From Sphaerolaimus hirsutus (taxonomy: Eukaryota; Nematoda; Chromadorea; Monhysterida; Sphaerolaimidae): a stretch of 64,000 nt of DNA. Positions 43,201 through 53,359 of the stretch are shown piece by piece; position 1 is the stretch's first letter, and each line of letters begins with the position of its first letter. The position numbers and the translations under genes are program-made. The notes beneath the pieces are model-generated. The model had not been told where the DNA came from. It saw only the letters and a program-made list of their open reading frames with translations, and searched no databases. The stretch is taken from contig OZ038460.1 of NCBI GenBank assembly GCA_964036195.1, forward strand, positions 62,001-126,000, in the 5' to 3' direction.

Positions 43201-44374
43201 TTTCCAAATTACGTGTGAAAACTAGTGTGCGCAGGGCTAATGTGTTAAAATTCTCTGGGAAATATAATGCTATGCTTTATCTTTAAAAATCGGAAAACAT
43301 TTATTTATATTTTTGCCCGAATTCTCCAGATAGTTCAAAATTAATTTTTGAAAGATTTTCTCAAATTCAATTATTTAAAAATCACCATTTTTCAATGCCA
43401 AATCAATGCACCCCCAGCCCAACTCCCCATCCAACCACCCCTCCCCCCGCAGGCGTGTTCGTCGAACGACACGTTGCCGAGCACGCCGAATTGCGAGACG
43501 GCGCCCCAGTCGGGCGGGGTGGCCGCCGCGGCTGCGGCTGTAACGGGCGACGCCACGGCCGCCGGCGCGAAGAAGAAAAACCGCTGCCTAGCGTGCAATA
43601 AGCGTGTCGGCCTCACTGGTACGTTTGGGTTGTGCTGATGAGAATATTTTGTTTTTGTATCCATAGTTGTCTAAACGTATTTACGTTTACTCGATAAATA
43701 CGTGTACTCGAGTACTGCGTAAATACGTTTACATTTCCCTTACAAAAAAAATACCGGTACTCATTTACTCGCATATTTTTTGAAAGTACGCGAGTACAGA
43801 AAACGTATTTAAGATAAAAAGGGAGAAAAAAGCTAAAGAAGGAAAAATATCCAAAAAAAATATTAAAAAGATGCAAAACACATTACCTAACTAGGGAATT
43901 TGAAGGATTAAAAAGTTTAAAAATTAGTGATTACGAGTGAAAAGTAGGGCAAAATTTCTCAATAATACCCACTTTTACGTTTTCCGGTGAGAAAAGTAAC
44001 TTACTCACGTTTACTCTGAGTAAAAGTAAAAAAATATAAATACATTACGTTTGCGTTTACTTTAAAAAAACTTGTGATAAAGTAGCGCCAGATGCGCTAA
44101 ATTCCGCGAGTAAATATGAGTGATTAGGAAGGTTGGGCTGGGCAATTTTGGGGGTAACACCCCAGCCCCAACCCCTTTCCTACCCCCGACCAGCTTGCCA
44201 AATACCCCCCTGCCCCAATTTGCAGGTTTCTCGTGTCGCTGCGGCGGCGTGTTCTGCGGCCTGCACCGCTACAGCGACCAGCACGACTGCCAGTTCGACT
44301 ACAAGGCGCTCGGCGCCAAGGAGATCGCCAAGAACAACCCGCTCGTCGTGTCCGACAAGATACAGAAGATATAA
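40100..44374 (+). CDS. A20/AN1-type zinc-finger protein (ZFAND5/6-like), complete, 4 exons
   Basis: Exons 40100-40262, 41646-41851, 43453-43618 and 44226-44374 join in frame to 227 residues, close to the roughly 210 of animal ZFAND5/6. Residues about 15-40 are an A20 zinc finger ([20 protein letters not shown]). The middle is a Ser/Ala/Gln-rich linker. Residues about 163-210 are an AN1 zinc finger ([40 protein letters not shown]). The tail [12 protein letters not shown] is the conserved family ending. Family members bind ubiquitin through A20 and act in protein turnover, stress response and mRNA stability. The start codon is the first ATG after the acceptor and the one the family uses. No intron equals an introner. 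Confidence 0.93.
40442..40821. repeat. TA-flanked MITE, ends ACCGTATATCCTTGAATAAG
   Basis: Same family as 30.4 kb: ACCGTATATCCTTGAATAAG to GAGGATCTACGGTA with GGGGGAGTTATTCGAGG units. Nested in a larger ACTAGTTGACATT-ended element within the first intron of the zinc-finger gene. Confidence 0.65.
40842..40985. mobile_element. hAT-type MITE, ends TAGTGATGGAAA, GCGCCA core
   Basis: 144 bp. Ends TAGTGATGGAAAAAGCGCC and complement; flanks ATCGCGAC / ATCGTGAC match at 7 of 8. The core is almost only GGCGC/GCGCC words. Confidence 0.83.
41646..41851 (+). CDS. ZFAND-like exon 2 (linker)
   Basis: Acceptor AACCTGCACAG, phase 1. Encodes [20 protein letters not shown] ... [17 protein letters not shown]. 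Donor CATG|GTCGGT is the site that leaves phase 0 for the next exon. The reverse strand is also open here but lacks fitting splice sites. Confidence 0.78.
42152..42676. mobile_element. hAT-type MITE, ends CAGGGGT, ATAGATAG family, copy 2
   Basis: Perfect duplication AGGACGAC (42144-42151, 42677-42684). Shares AAAATCGCT, GGTGTAAAATAGC and ATAGATAGATAGCTGGGCG motifs with the 6.6 kb copy. Lies in the third intron of the zinc-finger gene. Confidence 0.9.
43041..43235. repeat. MITE, ends CCTACGCACACTAGTTTTCA
   Basis: CCTACGCACACTAGTTTTCA and complement, with AACTCACAAATCAGCTTAGA-type arms. In the third intron of the zinc-finger gene. Confidence 0.65.
43453..43618 (+). CDS. ZFAND-like exon 3 (start of AN1 finger)
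   Basis: Acceptor CCCCCCGCAG, strong donor ACTG|GTACGT. Encodes [20 protein letters not shown], an alanine run, then [16 protein letters not shown]. Confidence 0.93.
43671..44070. repeat. hAT-type MITE, AGTTGTTAAAA family, degraded copy
   Basis: Left end CATAGTTGTCTAAACGTATT with the ACGTTTACTCG core; the right end has decayed (CTTTAAAAAAACTTGTG). Lies in the last intron of the zinc-finger gene. Confidence 0.65.
44226..44374 (+). CDS. ZFAND-like exon 4 (AN1 finger and stop)
   Basis: Acceptor CCAATTTGCAG. Encodes [20 protein letters not shown], then [20 protein letters not shown] and DKIQKI, TAA. Confidence 0.95.
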
Positions 44375-44395
44375 GTGTCGAGGGTCGCGCCGCCG

Positions 44396-44535
44396 GGGCC
44401 CCGATCCAATTGGAACGTAGGGCGCAGGTAAGGCGCCGACAGGCGAGTGTGTGTTAAGTTGTGCGTTTTCTGCGCTCAATTTCAACGCTTACTCGGCTGT
44501 TGGGCGCCTTACGTTCCAATTGGATCTGGCCCCTG
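44396..44535. repeat. Palindromic element just after the zinc-finger stop codon
   Basis: GGGGCCCCGATCCAATTGGA then ACGTAGGGCG and the complement TTACGTTCCAATTGGATC. It begins 22 bp after the stop, so it would be in the 3' UTR as a possible hairpin. A fragment (GGGCGTAGGGCG..AAGGCGCC) lies at 40308. Confidence 0.7.
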
Positions 44536-44576
44536 GCGAGCTGAATACTTTACTCTGACTGATTAAATGCCACCGT

Positions 44577-44787
44577 GTTACTTCGAATAAACCCCAAGTT
44601 GTTCTACCGTAGGGTTTTTTCGACTACACGTTATCAATTATTTGTAGAGAAACCACGACAAAAATGGTCCTTGGTTTATTATCCATACGGCATTTTCATA
44701 CAACCATTTCATCAAAAATGTCCGCACAACAGCATTTCCACCGATACGGGGATTTTATTCAAGCAGGCTTATTCAAGGTGATACGGT
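44577..44787. repeat. TA-flanked MITE relative after the zinc-finger gene
   Basis: GTTACTTCGAATAAACCCC on the left and GGCTTATTCAAGGTGATACG on the right: the same end type with a different core. Confidence 0.5.
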
Positions 44788-44789
44788 AT

Positions 44790-45238
44790 GTACATACTGA
44801 CACTGTCTCTGTCAGATTTAAAGCGATATCGCCATGCGCAGATATTGACATAGCCTGTGCGCACTTTTTCGATGTTCTTTATGCATGTAAAGTGAGTTTT
44901 TTTGCAACTTTTGTTTGATCAAAGTATCTTACAAAGTTCCGTCTAGCGCACAGTCCATGTCATTTTGTAAGATATATTTCTACTTGTAAACTGAGTAGAG
45001 CTTTTAGATAGTCACTGAGGTAAACAACCCAGGAACATAAATATTCTGTAATGGTTTTTGTGTAAAATAATTTCAAGGTCAAAAAGCGATTTTATCATTT
45101 TTTTAATGTGTGTAATTTTTCCTATGAGCAATTTCCGCGAATATTTTTTTTGTATTTAAATATGATACTTTATTCGTAGTGGTGGGCGCCGCTCTGAACC
45201 CATTTCAATTGCCAGTGCCATGCTCACACTTCGATAAA
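44790..45238. other. Intergenic, nothing recognised
   Basis: AT-rich DNA without exon or repeat signals that I can name. Confidence 0.35.
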
Positions 45239-45240
45239 TA

Positions 45241-45373
45241 CCGTAAACGCCAGATTAGTGCCCCCCCTTGAATAATACCCCCCCCGTCAGTGTGGTCAAG
45301 AAAATGGAAAATTCTTCCCCCCACCATAAAGTTTGACCGAAAAAAGCCCGGGGAACTATTCGAGGGTTTACGG
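45241..45373. repeat. Short TA-flanked C-rich MITE (about 130 bp)
   Basis: CCGTAAACGCCAGATTAGTG to GAACTATTCGAGGGTTTACGG, C-rich arms, flanked by TA. Confidence 0.5.
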
Positions 45374-45379
45374 TACATA

Positions 45380-46180
45380 TCTCGCCTGTTTGGAAATTTT
45401 TGTGGCCCACTACTGCACTATTTTGGCTCCCGGTAGATTTTTCAGGTTCATTATTTCTTTTTTCAATTATTTACGTCATTTTGTTATTTTTTGGTAAATT
45501 TATATTAAAAATCAGCCTATATTATATCACAAGTAGCATAAAAATAGGTATATCGGTAAAAGATAAAAATGTCCCCATTGCCCAGAAAACAGCCGATAAG
45601 CATTTTCATGCTACGAAACACATTTGATTACAAATAAATATTTGTTTGAAAACACTATAAGTTGGCAAGACCATGCCCAACTTTGGTGTACTATTAAATA
45701 CTAATTAATTAGGTACGTATATTTTTACATACACTGCCAAATGCGATCCGGATATTTTTAATGGACAGGATAATGTCAGGATATCTTTTTTAAAAAACAG
45801 GGTAAAATGTCCTTGGACAAAATCTCTTGAACACATTTGGCAGTGAACCCCTCTAAATGGTCGAAATTCAGATATTCAGTTTAAAAAGATGGTCAACCAA
45901 TCTGCACAAGGGTTACATAAATTACATCCGTCGCTATTCCATTATTTATGGTAGGTCTACTGTGAGAACACTAGCCAAACAATTTCAATACCATAATTTA
46001 TGGAATAGCGACCGTATAATGAATTTTGTAATTCATTTTTGTCTTAAACCCACAAGAAAACTGGTGAGTAATGGGTCGAACGATAAGTGAATTTACAAGA
46101 GAAGTTTTTCATTCAAATTCACTTGTCATTGTCACTTTAACTTGACACTTTCTTGTCACTTGTGGAACTGGCCCCGGGCC
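45380..46180. other. Intergenic, nothing recognised apart from GTTCCGC-type repeat at its end
   Basis: No coding signal; 46075-46175 carries AAGTGA/TCACTTGTC arms ending TTGTGGAACTGGCCC. Confidence 0.35.
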
Positions 46181-46227
46181 TCATTCAATTAGGCTGCAAA
46201 TGAACGGAAATCTGAATTGCGACCCTG

Positions 46228-46588
46228 GTGGCAATCCCAAGCCATGTAAAGTGGAAAGTAAAGTGTCAAATGTAAAGTCAAATGCAAAGTAAAGGCCCCA
46301 CACACGCTAGTGGACATCGACACAAAATGTCAACTGGTTCCGTACCTAATACGAAGATTGTGTTTGAACGTCGTTCGTCCACTCGTCAGCAAGCTTTGAA
46401 TTGGGATCGGCACCAGTTGACATTTGGTGTCGATGTCAACTAGCGTGTGTGGGCCCAAAGTGTCAATTGTCATGCAAAGTTCAGTAATAAAATATTTTCT
46501 TTTTTGTTTTGATTGACACTTTACTTTGCATTTGACTTTACATTTGACACTTTACTTTACACTTTACAGGGCTTGGGACTGCTCCCTG
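46228..46588 (+). mobile_element. Introner-family relative with a nested MITE
   Basis: Left end CTGGTGGCAATCCCAAGCC, right end GGGCTTGGGACTGCTCCCTG. The body has ACTTTACTTTGCATTTGAC palindromic arms. A second element (46294-46456) sits inside it. Confidence 0.6.
46294..46456. repeat. MITE, ends GGCCC(C/A)ACACACGCTAGT
   Basis: GGCCCCACACACGCTAGTGG to TCAACTAGCGTGTGTGGGCC, with a CAACTGGTTCCG/CGGCACCAGTTGACA inner palindrome. Same family as 47148-47309. Confidence 0.75.
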
Positions 46589-47147
46589 GCATACACCCAC
46601 TATTATCACTCAGTATTTAATCAATTTTCTACCCCTTATTTGAATATTTTCGAAGAGCGTGATCCTATGAAGTTGCCTAGCAAGCGGCCATTTTTTGGTT
46701 CATTTTTTGTTCATTTCAACATTGGTAATAATATTTGCCTCGACACATTTATGTAAATATTTAGATATAAATATTCTAAATTTAACATTGTATTATTCCT
46801 TTCGTCACCCGTTTTTTTTAGTTCGCCCTTTGTTCAGCACAACTTGTGATTTTTTCTATAGAGAAAATTTCTTCAATATCTAAATATTCTATTGTTGTCA
46901 CTGCGCATGCTTAATTGAACCTATTTTGCGTACTATTTAGGTGAACTCTTGAGAAAATCGTTGAAGTTTCTTTTGCGGCTGACTAGTTTTGGAATTTTGA
47001 GGGCTCATTTGAGCTTGACTTTTTTTGAAAATAACGTCCTACAAACACTAGTTTACGGTCGAAATTTTGATTGCGATAAACCAGCCTTAAGCGATTTTGA
47101 GTTTACCGAAATGATATGTTCGTAAACTACTGTGTAGAGCCACAATG

Positions 47148-47309
47148 GCTCCACACACGCTAGTTGACATCGACACCAAATGTCAACTGGTTTCGTTCCC
47201 AATTCAAAGCTTGCGTTTGAACGTTATTCGTCGGCTCGTCAGCAAGCTTCGAATCGGGATCGGCACCAGTTGTCATTTGGTGTCAATGTCAACTAGCGTG
47301 TGTGGGCCC
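47148..47309. repeat. MITE, ends GG(C)TCCACACACGCTAGTTG
   Basis: CTCCACACACGCTAGTTGAC to GTCAACTAGCGTGTGTGGGC, body nearly identical to 46294-46456. Confidence 0.75.
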
Positions 47310-47521
47310 AATGTGACGCACGAACAGATACTAGATCAATGTATATCAAGATTAGTTGACGGCCACCTCGTTCTGGTAAACTCAAATACGTTCAAAGCTG
47401 ATTTGTGAATTCGAAATTTTGGGAGTTGAAAGCTAGTGTGTGTTGAGCCAGAATACCTTTGGCACCCTTGGCGTTTAAAAAGGCGCCATTTTGGCACCAC
47501 TTTGACCACGGCGCCTGACCT

Positions 47522-47712
47522 GGGACCAGTTCCGCAAATTGAGAAGTAAAATGGCAAATGCTAAATGGAAATTGGCAAAAGCGAGGGGAAATTATTTTTT
47601 ACTTAGCTTTTGCCACTTTACTTGCCATTTCACTTCGACTTTGCCAATTTTCTTCTCAATTCACTTCGCATTTGCCATTTTACTTATCACTTCTCAATTT
47701 GCGGAACTGGCG
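47522..47712. repeat. Palindromic element, ends CAGTTCCGCAAATTGAGAAG
   Basis: CAGTTCCGCAAATTGAGAAG and complement, with AAATGGCAAATGC and GGCAAAAGCGA units. Sister copy at 53892-54075. Confidence 0.75.
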
Positions 47713-47858
47713 CTTGTCCACCCCACCCCTATTTAGCTTGCGCAGTGACACATTGTAAACATATTCACCCGATTTTAGTTTCGTTCAAATCTACCTGCCG
47801 TCTTTGCTTTTTCAGCATTCAACCATAAAAAAATTGTCGTCCTTTTGCTGGTGCAAAA

Positions 47859-48362
47859 CAGAGTTGTTAAAAATACTGAACTTTTTTCAAAGTAAACGTA
47901 AACGTAAAGTATTTATTTTTTTACTCAACCCTGAGTACAGAAAACGTTCAGTATTTTAAAAATATTTTTACGCTGCGCAAAACGTGAGTAAACGTAAATA
48001 CCAGTATTTTTACTCAGGGAAAACGTAAAAGCTAGTATTTTTTCAATTTTGTACTCAGAAAAACAAAGGTGAGTAGAGCAAAGGTGAGTAGAGCAAACGT
48101 GGAAGTAATCGCTTTCCCTACCCGTCGCAACTTTGATCATTGCCGCTGCGATTTTCACAGCTACTTCAATTCGTTTGAATAGTTTTTGCTAGTTTTGCAC
48201 CCCATTAATTTTTTGGAATTACGTTTCCTATACTCGCGTACTTTCGAAAAGTACGCGAGTAAGTGAGTACCGGATTTTTTCGGGGGGAAACGTAAACGTA
48301 TTTACGCAGCACTCGAGTATACGTAAAAGTCGAGGAAACGTAAATACGTTTTAACAACTATG
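47859..48362. mobile_element. hAT-type MITE, ends CAGAGTTGTTAAAA, copy 3
   Basis: Perfect duplication GTGCAAAA (47851-47858, 48363-48370). AAACGTAAACGTAAAG core; 504 bp. Confidence 0.9.
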
Positions 48363-48697
48363 GTGCAAAATTAACGGCAAAATTGTAAAATATCAATCCT
48401 CTCTTTTATGAAAATCAGATGGATGTACCTCAAATTTCACACGTATTTTACCTAACAATTGGACGGTGCAGCTTAATTTTTCTGCGTAAAAATAGTTCAA
48501 TTGAAAAACAGAATTTGCAAAAGCATAGCTTCAAACGTTGCGTTTAAACAGCAGACCGCGTGACGCTCCGAAAAAAATCATGCTCAAATAAAGCCATAAG
48601 GCCGGGTGGGCGAAAATACCCCCCCCCCCCCCCCGTGATGGGTTGAAAAGATTTAAAAAAATCAACTAGTCAGACTGACCAAATAAAGCTAGATAGG

Positions 48698-48946
48698 TAT
48701 ACTCGACGGGCATGACACTGCCCTCCCACAGATTTATGTCTCGTGTTGGAAGCATGTCAATGATTATTAAATCATGCGATTTCCATAAAAAATGAAAAAA
48801 ATTCATCGATGTGAATATGCTGATGAATAACATAATAACTGCAATCAGTTTTGTCATCTGTTTATGAAACTCACACGCGTTTACCATCGTTGGCACACAT
48901 CCAGCGGGAACCACGCGGGCAAGGTGTAAAGTAACCGGAGTATACT
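48698..48946. repeat. MITE, ends TATACTCG, copy 3
   Basis: TATACTCGACGGGCATGACA to AACCGGAGTATA, reverse orientation, with CATCGTTGGCACAC and CAAGGTGTAAAGTAACCGG blocks shared with 18.5 kb. Confidence 0.65.
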
Positions 48947-49081
48947 ATTATAAATAAAGGCCGGTTCATCAAATAGTTTCTGAAACGAAAAATACAATGT
49001 CATTCTGAGGAAAAACGTCCCCCCTTGAATAACTCCCCGGGGGCCTTATTCAAGGATATACTGTAGACATTATGTGTCGAG

Positions 49082-50150
49082 CAGGGTTGGTTTTATAAAA
49101 ATTCATTTTAGTAAAATTGTATAAAAGTTGTATAAAAATTTTATTTTATTTTAATTTTATTCTTGTTTCATTTTATTTTATTTTATTTTATTCCCAAAAG
49201 TCATTAATAAAATAAAATGACACATTTTACAAAAAATTTACAAAAATTGTACAAAAATTTTTACAAAAAATCAGAAACATGCATGCAAGGCCAGAAAAAT
49301 GTTATAATTAGACCTATACATGAAAAACCTGTGACAAATTTTTCCCTTACTTTTCAAAAGTTGCATGCAGTATGTATTGTTAGCTAGCTGCAAGTGTAAA
49401 GTTACAATTATTGATAATAATGGTTTGCATTTTCAGTAGAAGGACTACTGGAGTGTGCTGGGCACATTTGTAAAATGTCATGCAAAGTGTCAATTGTCAT
49501 GACAAATGTAAAGTAAAGTATCAATTGTCATGAAAATGTCAAGTGTCATGTAAAATTTCAAGCAATGTGGCAATTGTCATGACAAATGTCATGCAAAGTG
49601 TAAATTGTGTATCCAAATCTTGTGTTTTTGTATCCATAGTATGTTTTATATCCAAATCTTATCTTTTTGTATCCAAATGTTCACATAAGATTTGGAGTCA
49701 ACAACAACATAATTTGGATACAAAACATAAGATTTCAAAATAAAACATGAGATTTGAACACAATTTGCTTCACAATTGATACTTTAATTTTTACATGCCA
49801 TGACAATTTTACACTTTACTTTACATTTGTCATGACAATTGACACTTTGCATGACATTTTACATGACATTTGACACTTTACAATGCTTGGGACTGCCCCC
49901 AGATCCATGAATAAACAGGTAGAGACTGAAGCAATGAGATAAAATTTTACAAAAATATGAATTTTTATACAATTTTACAAAAATACGAATTTTTATACAA
50001 TTTTACAAAATTTTTACAAACATTCGAATTTTTATACAATTTTTATTTTTATTCTTAAATTTTCCATTTTATTTTATTTTATTTTATTCTTGAATATTCC
50101 ATTTTATTTTTATTTTATTTTTATTTTTTTCTGAGATTTTGCCAACCCTG
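49082..50150. mobile_element. hAT-type MITE, ends CAGGGTTGG, copy 2 with nested introner relative
   Basis: Perfect duplication GTGTCGAG (49074-49081, 50151-50158). Simple TTTTATTTTATT runs near both ends; the middle contains the element 49456-49903. Confidence 0.9.
49456..49903 (+). mobile_element. Introner-family relative nested in a CAGGGTTGG element
   Basis: Repeated ATGTCATGCAAAGTGTCAA units, an AATCTTATCTTTTTGTATCC core and right end TGGGACTGCCCCCAG. It sits entirely inside the hAT-type element 49082-50150, so it inserted later. Confidence 0.6.
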
Positions 50151-50455
50151 GTGTCGAGTTTTTATCGCAGTTGTGATTCTGCATTTTCAGATTTCACAAG
50201 CGCCAACGCTGGCTAAAAAGTAAAACGTTACACCGAATTTGTTCCTTCATAAAAAATTTCTGATGCTACGCAGCGTTCAAAATTTTATCTAAATTACGAT
50301 AATTCATTGCGATGCACTAGAGAAACGAAAAAAGCCATTCAGTAAAATCAACATTTTCTTTGGTAGAAATTCACAACATCGCGACAAGTGAAGTGGCAAA
50401 AATGGTGTACTTAGACAAAAAGCTGATTAAAAACGAATAAATTTGCAAATGGAAC

Positions 50456-50883
50456 TAGGGTTCAAACGGGATTGACTTTTCGGGATCGGGATTGATATTT
50501 TGAGATTTCGGGATCGGGATTGGCCGGGATTGGGGTCACGGGATCGGGATCGGGATTGGCATTTTTTCGGGATCGGGATTGGGGTCTTGGGATAGAGATT
50601 TTGGCCAATGTTTTGGCATCCACAGTTGTTCATAAAGGTCTAAAAACACTGTTGGATGCCAGAAACGTGGCATAAAATGAACGCTGGGGGTTTGCGTTCA
50701 CATTTTTGCATGCAAAAACGTCGTTTTTTCACTTTTGATAATTTCGACTTATTTTTCCGGGATCGGGATCCCGGACTTTGGAGTTTCTCGGGATCGGGAT
50801 TTGAAAAGTTTCGGGATCGGGACTGCTAAATCCCGGAATTTCACGGGATCCGGGATCGGGATCGGGATCCCGTTTGAACCCTA
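50456..50883. mobile_element. hAT-type MITE with GATCCC-hexamer core, copy 3 (reverse)
   Basis: Same family in the opposite direction (GGGATCGGGATTGG runs); 428 bp; flanks AATGGAAC / GATGGAAC match at 7 of 8 bases. Confidence 0.88.
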
Positions 50884-50891
50884 GATGGAAC

Positions 50892-51731
50892 GTAAATATG
50901 AGAAAAACATTTTATGGAAAACCTCGTATGCCCGCTCACCACGCCAAAAGTGGCTTAGGCCAACACACTAGTTGACATCAATATTACAGTCAACTCAATT
51001 TTGGTTAATTGTGATTTCAACTTTCATGCGATAGATCACAGATAATTTTATATCGTGGCAATTAATTTGAATTGTTTATGCGAATTGTGATGCTTAAATT
51101 TTTTTGTTTGTTATTTACTTGACATTCAGTTGACATTTATTTGCGATGTCAACTAGCGTGTGTGGGCCCTTAAAGACTACCCCCGAAAATCATCAAAACC
51201 GAAAATCACATCAACCACACGGATTCAAAAGGAATGCAGATTTCAATATACCTAATCGCACGCTTTATTATGAAAGCTTCCACGCGGTTTTTATGCGAAG
51301 ACAAAAGTTTCGCATTTTCAACCGTCTTTTTGAGATGAAAATGAAAAATTTGAACTGTTAGCGAGGCTGATTGGCACAATTTTTAAAAGAACTACGACAA
51401 CAAAAAATGTGATGTTGTGTCCATGGTAAAGTCATCTATGAATATTGATTTGTTTTAAGCAGCGAGGCGGATCAAATCATAACCTATCGAGGCGTCATTT
51501 TCCGTTTTCATCACAAAAAGATGGTTGAAAACTAGAAATTTTTGTCGTCACAAAAAACTCTGTGAACGCGGTCTAACCTCGTATAAAAAATAATTTGTCG
51601 TTACATTACATGTCTTTAGCGGTGCACAATTTGTTACATTACTTTATATGCTAAAATACGGTAACTCGGTGACTTGTTGCTATACACATCCGGGGAGAAA
51701 ACGGTCATATAAATAAAGCGAAAATATAAGT
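50892..51731. other. Repeat-rich intergenic DNA
   Basis: 50954-51167 is a MITE with ends CCAACACACTAGTTGACATC and GTCAACTAGCGTGTGTGGGC. The remainder shows nothing recognisable. Confidence 0.45.
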
Positions 51732-52990
51732 AAACTGGTGGCACATTTAAATGAGAAATCAGGTACCTCATTTTTCATAACCATCTCACAGGGAAACTTG
51801 CCGCCCAATATGGCTGCTATTTGTTGTGGGGGTGCCCACAACATTTGCCTACATAAATGCCAAGTGGCACCCCATGGCACCCCCCTGTTCTGCTGCTACA
51901 GATAAATGAAAAAATTTTGCCAATTTTTTCCCGGAAAATATAAATGAGAATTTTCGAAAAACCACACAAAATGTGGCTGCGGTAAAGTGTGCAGCCTTTT
52001 TTTGGTGTGCTGACAACACTAGTGATGAATACACTTGTGTTGGTGCTTTTTCAAAAAATAAAAATCCCTTGTGGCTTGCCCAAAGCCATCTTTTGACCCA
52101 CTGGTAAGTAGGGGGTATATTTTGACCCCCAGCCCACTCACCCACACAAAAATTACCCCCAATATACAGACATGTGCCACGAAGCCATGTCAACAATGAT
52201 TTTAAACTTTGATTACCTAAATTGTGGTTGTAATTAAAAACTGTGATTTTTGATTTTCTGGACATGACCTCTTTATTTGTCTGGGCCAGTCACACTAGAC
52301 ACAGGGCACATTGCCCATCAGCCCCTATAGGTTTTTATCAGATAATTAGTGCCCACATTGAATGGGCACAAGTATTTTGTAATTTGCATCATGACACTGC
52401 AGGCGCTGGACGCGCTGTCACGCGAGTGCCCTCTTTACACAGGGCTGTTTTTATCATTTGCTATAAAAGATACATAAGTGCACAAACGGGGCCCAGGAGC
52501 AGCCATATGTTGCCCTTGACACTGAGCGAGCCAATTCTGGCCCCCATGTGCTCCATAAATAGCTTGGGATAGTGGATTGTCCACTTTTTCTAACCTATGT
52601 TTTTCTCCAAAAAAAATTTTTATTTGACCAACAATGCCATCATCGTGTGGGGCTTCTGGGGTTTCTGATGGGGTAGAAAAGTTGCACGTACTTACACTCT
52701 ACCAATGTCAAAACAACTTTTTTGTCTAAAGTGTCTAGAAAAAAATTTATTAAAAATTTAAATTTCATCGGGAACAAAAATTTGTATGGAATTCTCATTT
52801 ATATTTTCCAGAAAAAAATGATTAAAAAATGATTTTCTGCACCAAGGGTGGCCTGAGGGGGGTGCCCCCTAGGGTATATATAGTGAACACTTGGGGTCAC
52901 CCTCTCACAAGATGACAGCCTGACAGCTTGCATGTGGGATCTGTAAAATACAATAAAGTGGTTTTCTCATTTATATTTTCCACCAGTTTA
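51732..52990. repeat. 1.26-kb element, ends AACTGGTGGNANAT
   Basis: AAACTGGTGGCACATTTAAA and, inverted, AAACTGGTGGAAAATATAAA. Internal motifs include CATTTATATTTTCC on both halves. Open frames inside show no recognisable protein. It sits just downstream of the Bcl-2 family gene. Confidence 0.55.
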
Positions 52991-53188
52991 TATAAATGAA
53001 ATGGGCAGCGAAAAGTTGACAATGATCCAAAAATGTAACCGGTTAATTTCCGTAATACCGGAATGAACAAAATCAATATTAACGGGATAGATTGGAGATT
53101 CATTGAAATTCAAATTTCAGACATAACTATTAGTATCTAACTGGTCAAAAATTGCATAGCAATCAGTCACTCAAGTTTATACTCATAA

Positions 53189-53359
53189 TCACGCACCAAC
53201 TTTCCTGTTTCCACTAACAATAACAAATCCAGCCACCAACACAGCAGCCAATGTCAAACTGGCTGCCAAAGGTACAAAACCGATATTTTCTTGGCTTCGT
53301 GCCAAATTCACTGCGAGCCATTCGTGCAGGGGAGCGGGTGACTCCACCAGTAGACCGTC
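53189..53359 (-). CDS. Bcl-2 family last exon, BH2 end and tail anchor
   Basis: Acceptor TTTATTTTCAG, 56 codons and TGA. DGLLVESPAPLHEWLAVNLA, then about 22 hydrophobic residues and a basic end. The intron inside the GW|DG of BH2 is at the position typical for animal Bcl-2 family genes, as I recall it. Confidence 0.88.
   Translation of the reverse strand, partial: DGLLVESPAPLHEWLAVNLARSQENIGFVPLAASLTLAAVLVAGFVIVSGNRKVGA

Noticed and set aside
51680..52572. Open frames of 66-138 codons inside the 51.7-53.0 kb element
   Set aside because: No transposase-like motif (no RNase H-type DDE block or BED/AN1 finger) was seen and the codon pattern is not convincing.
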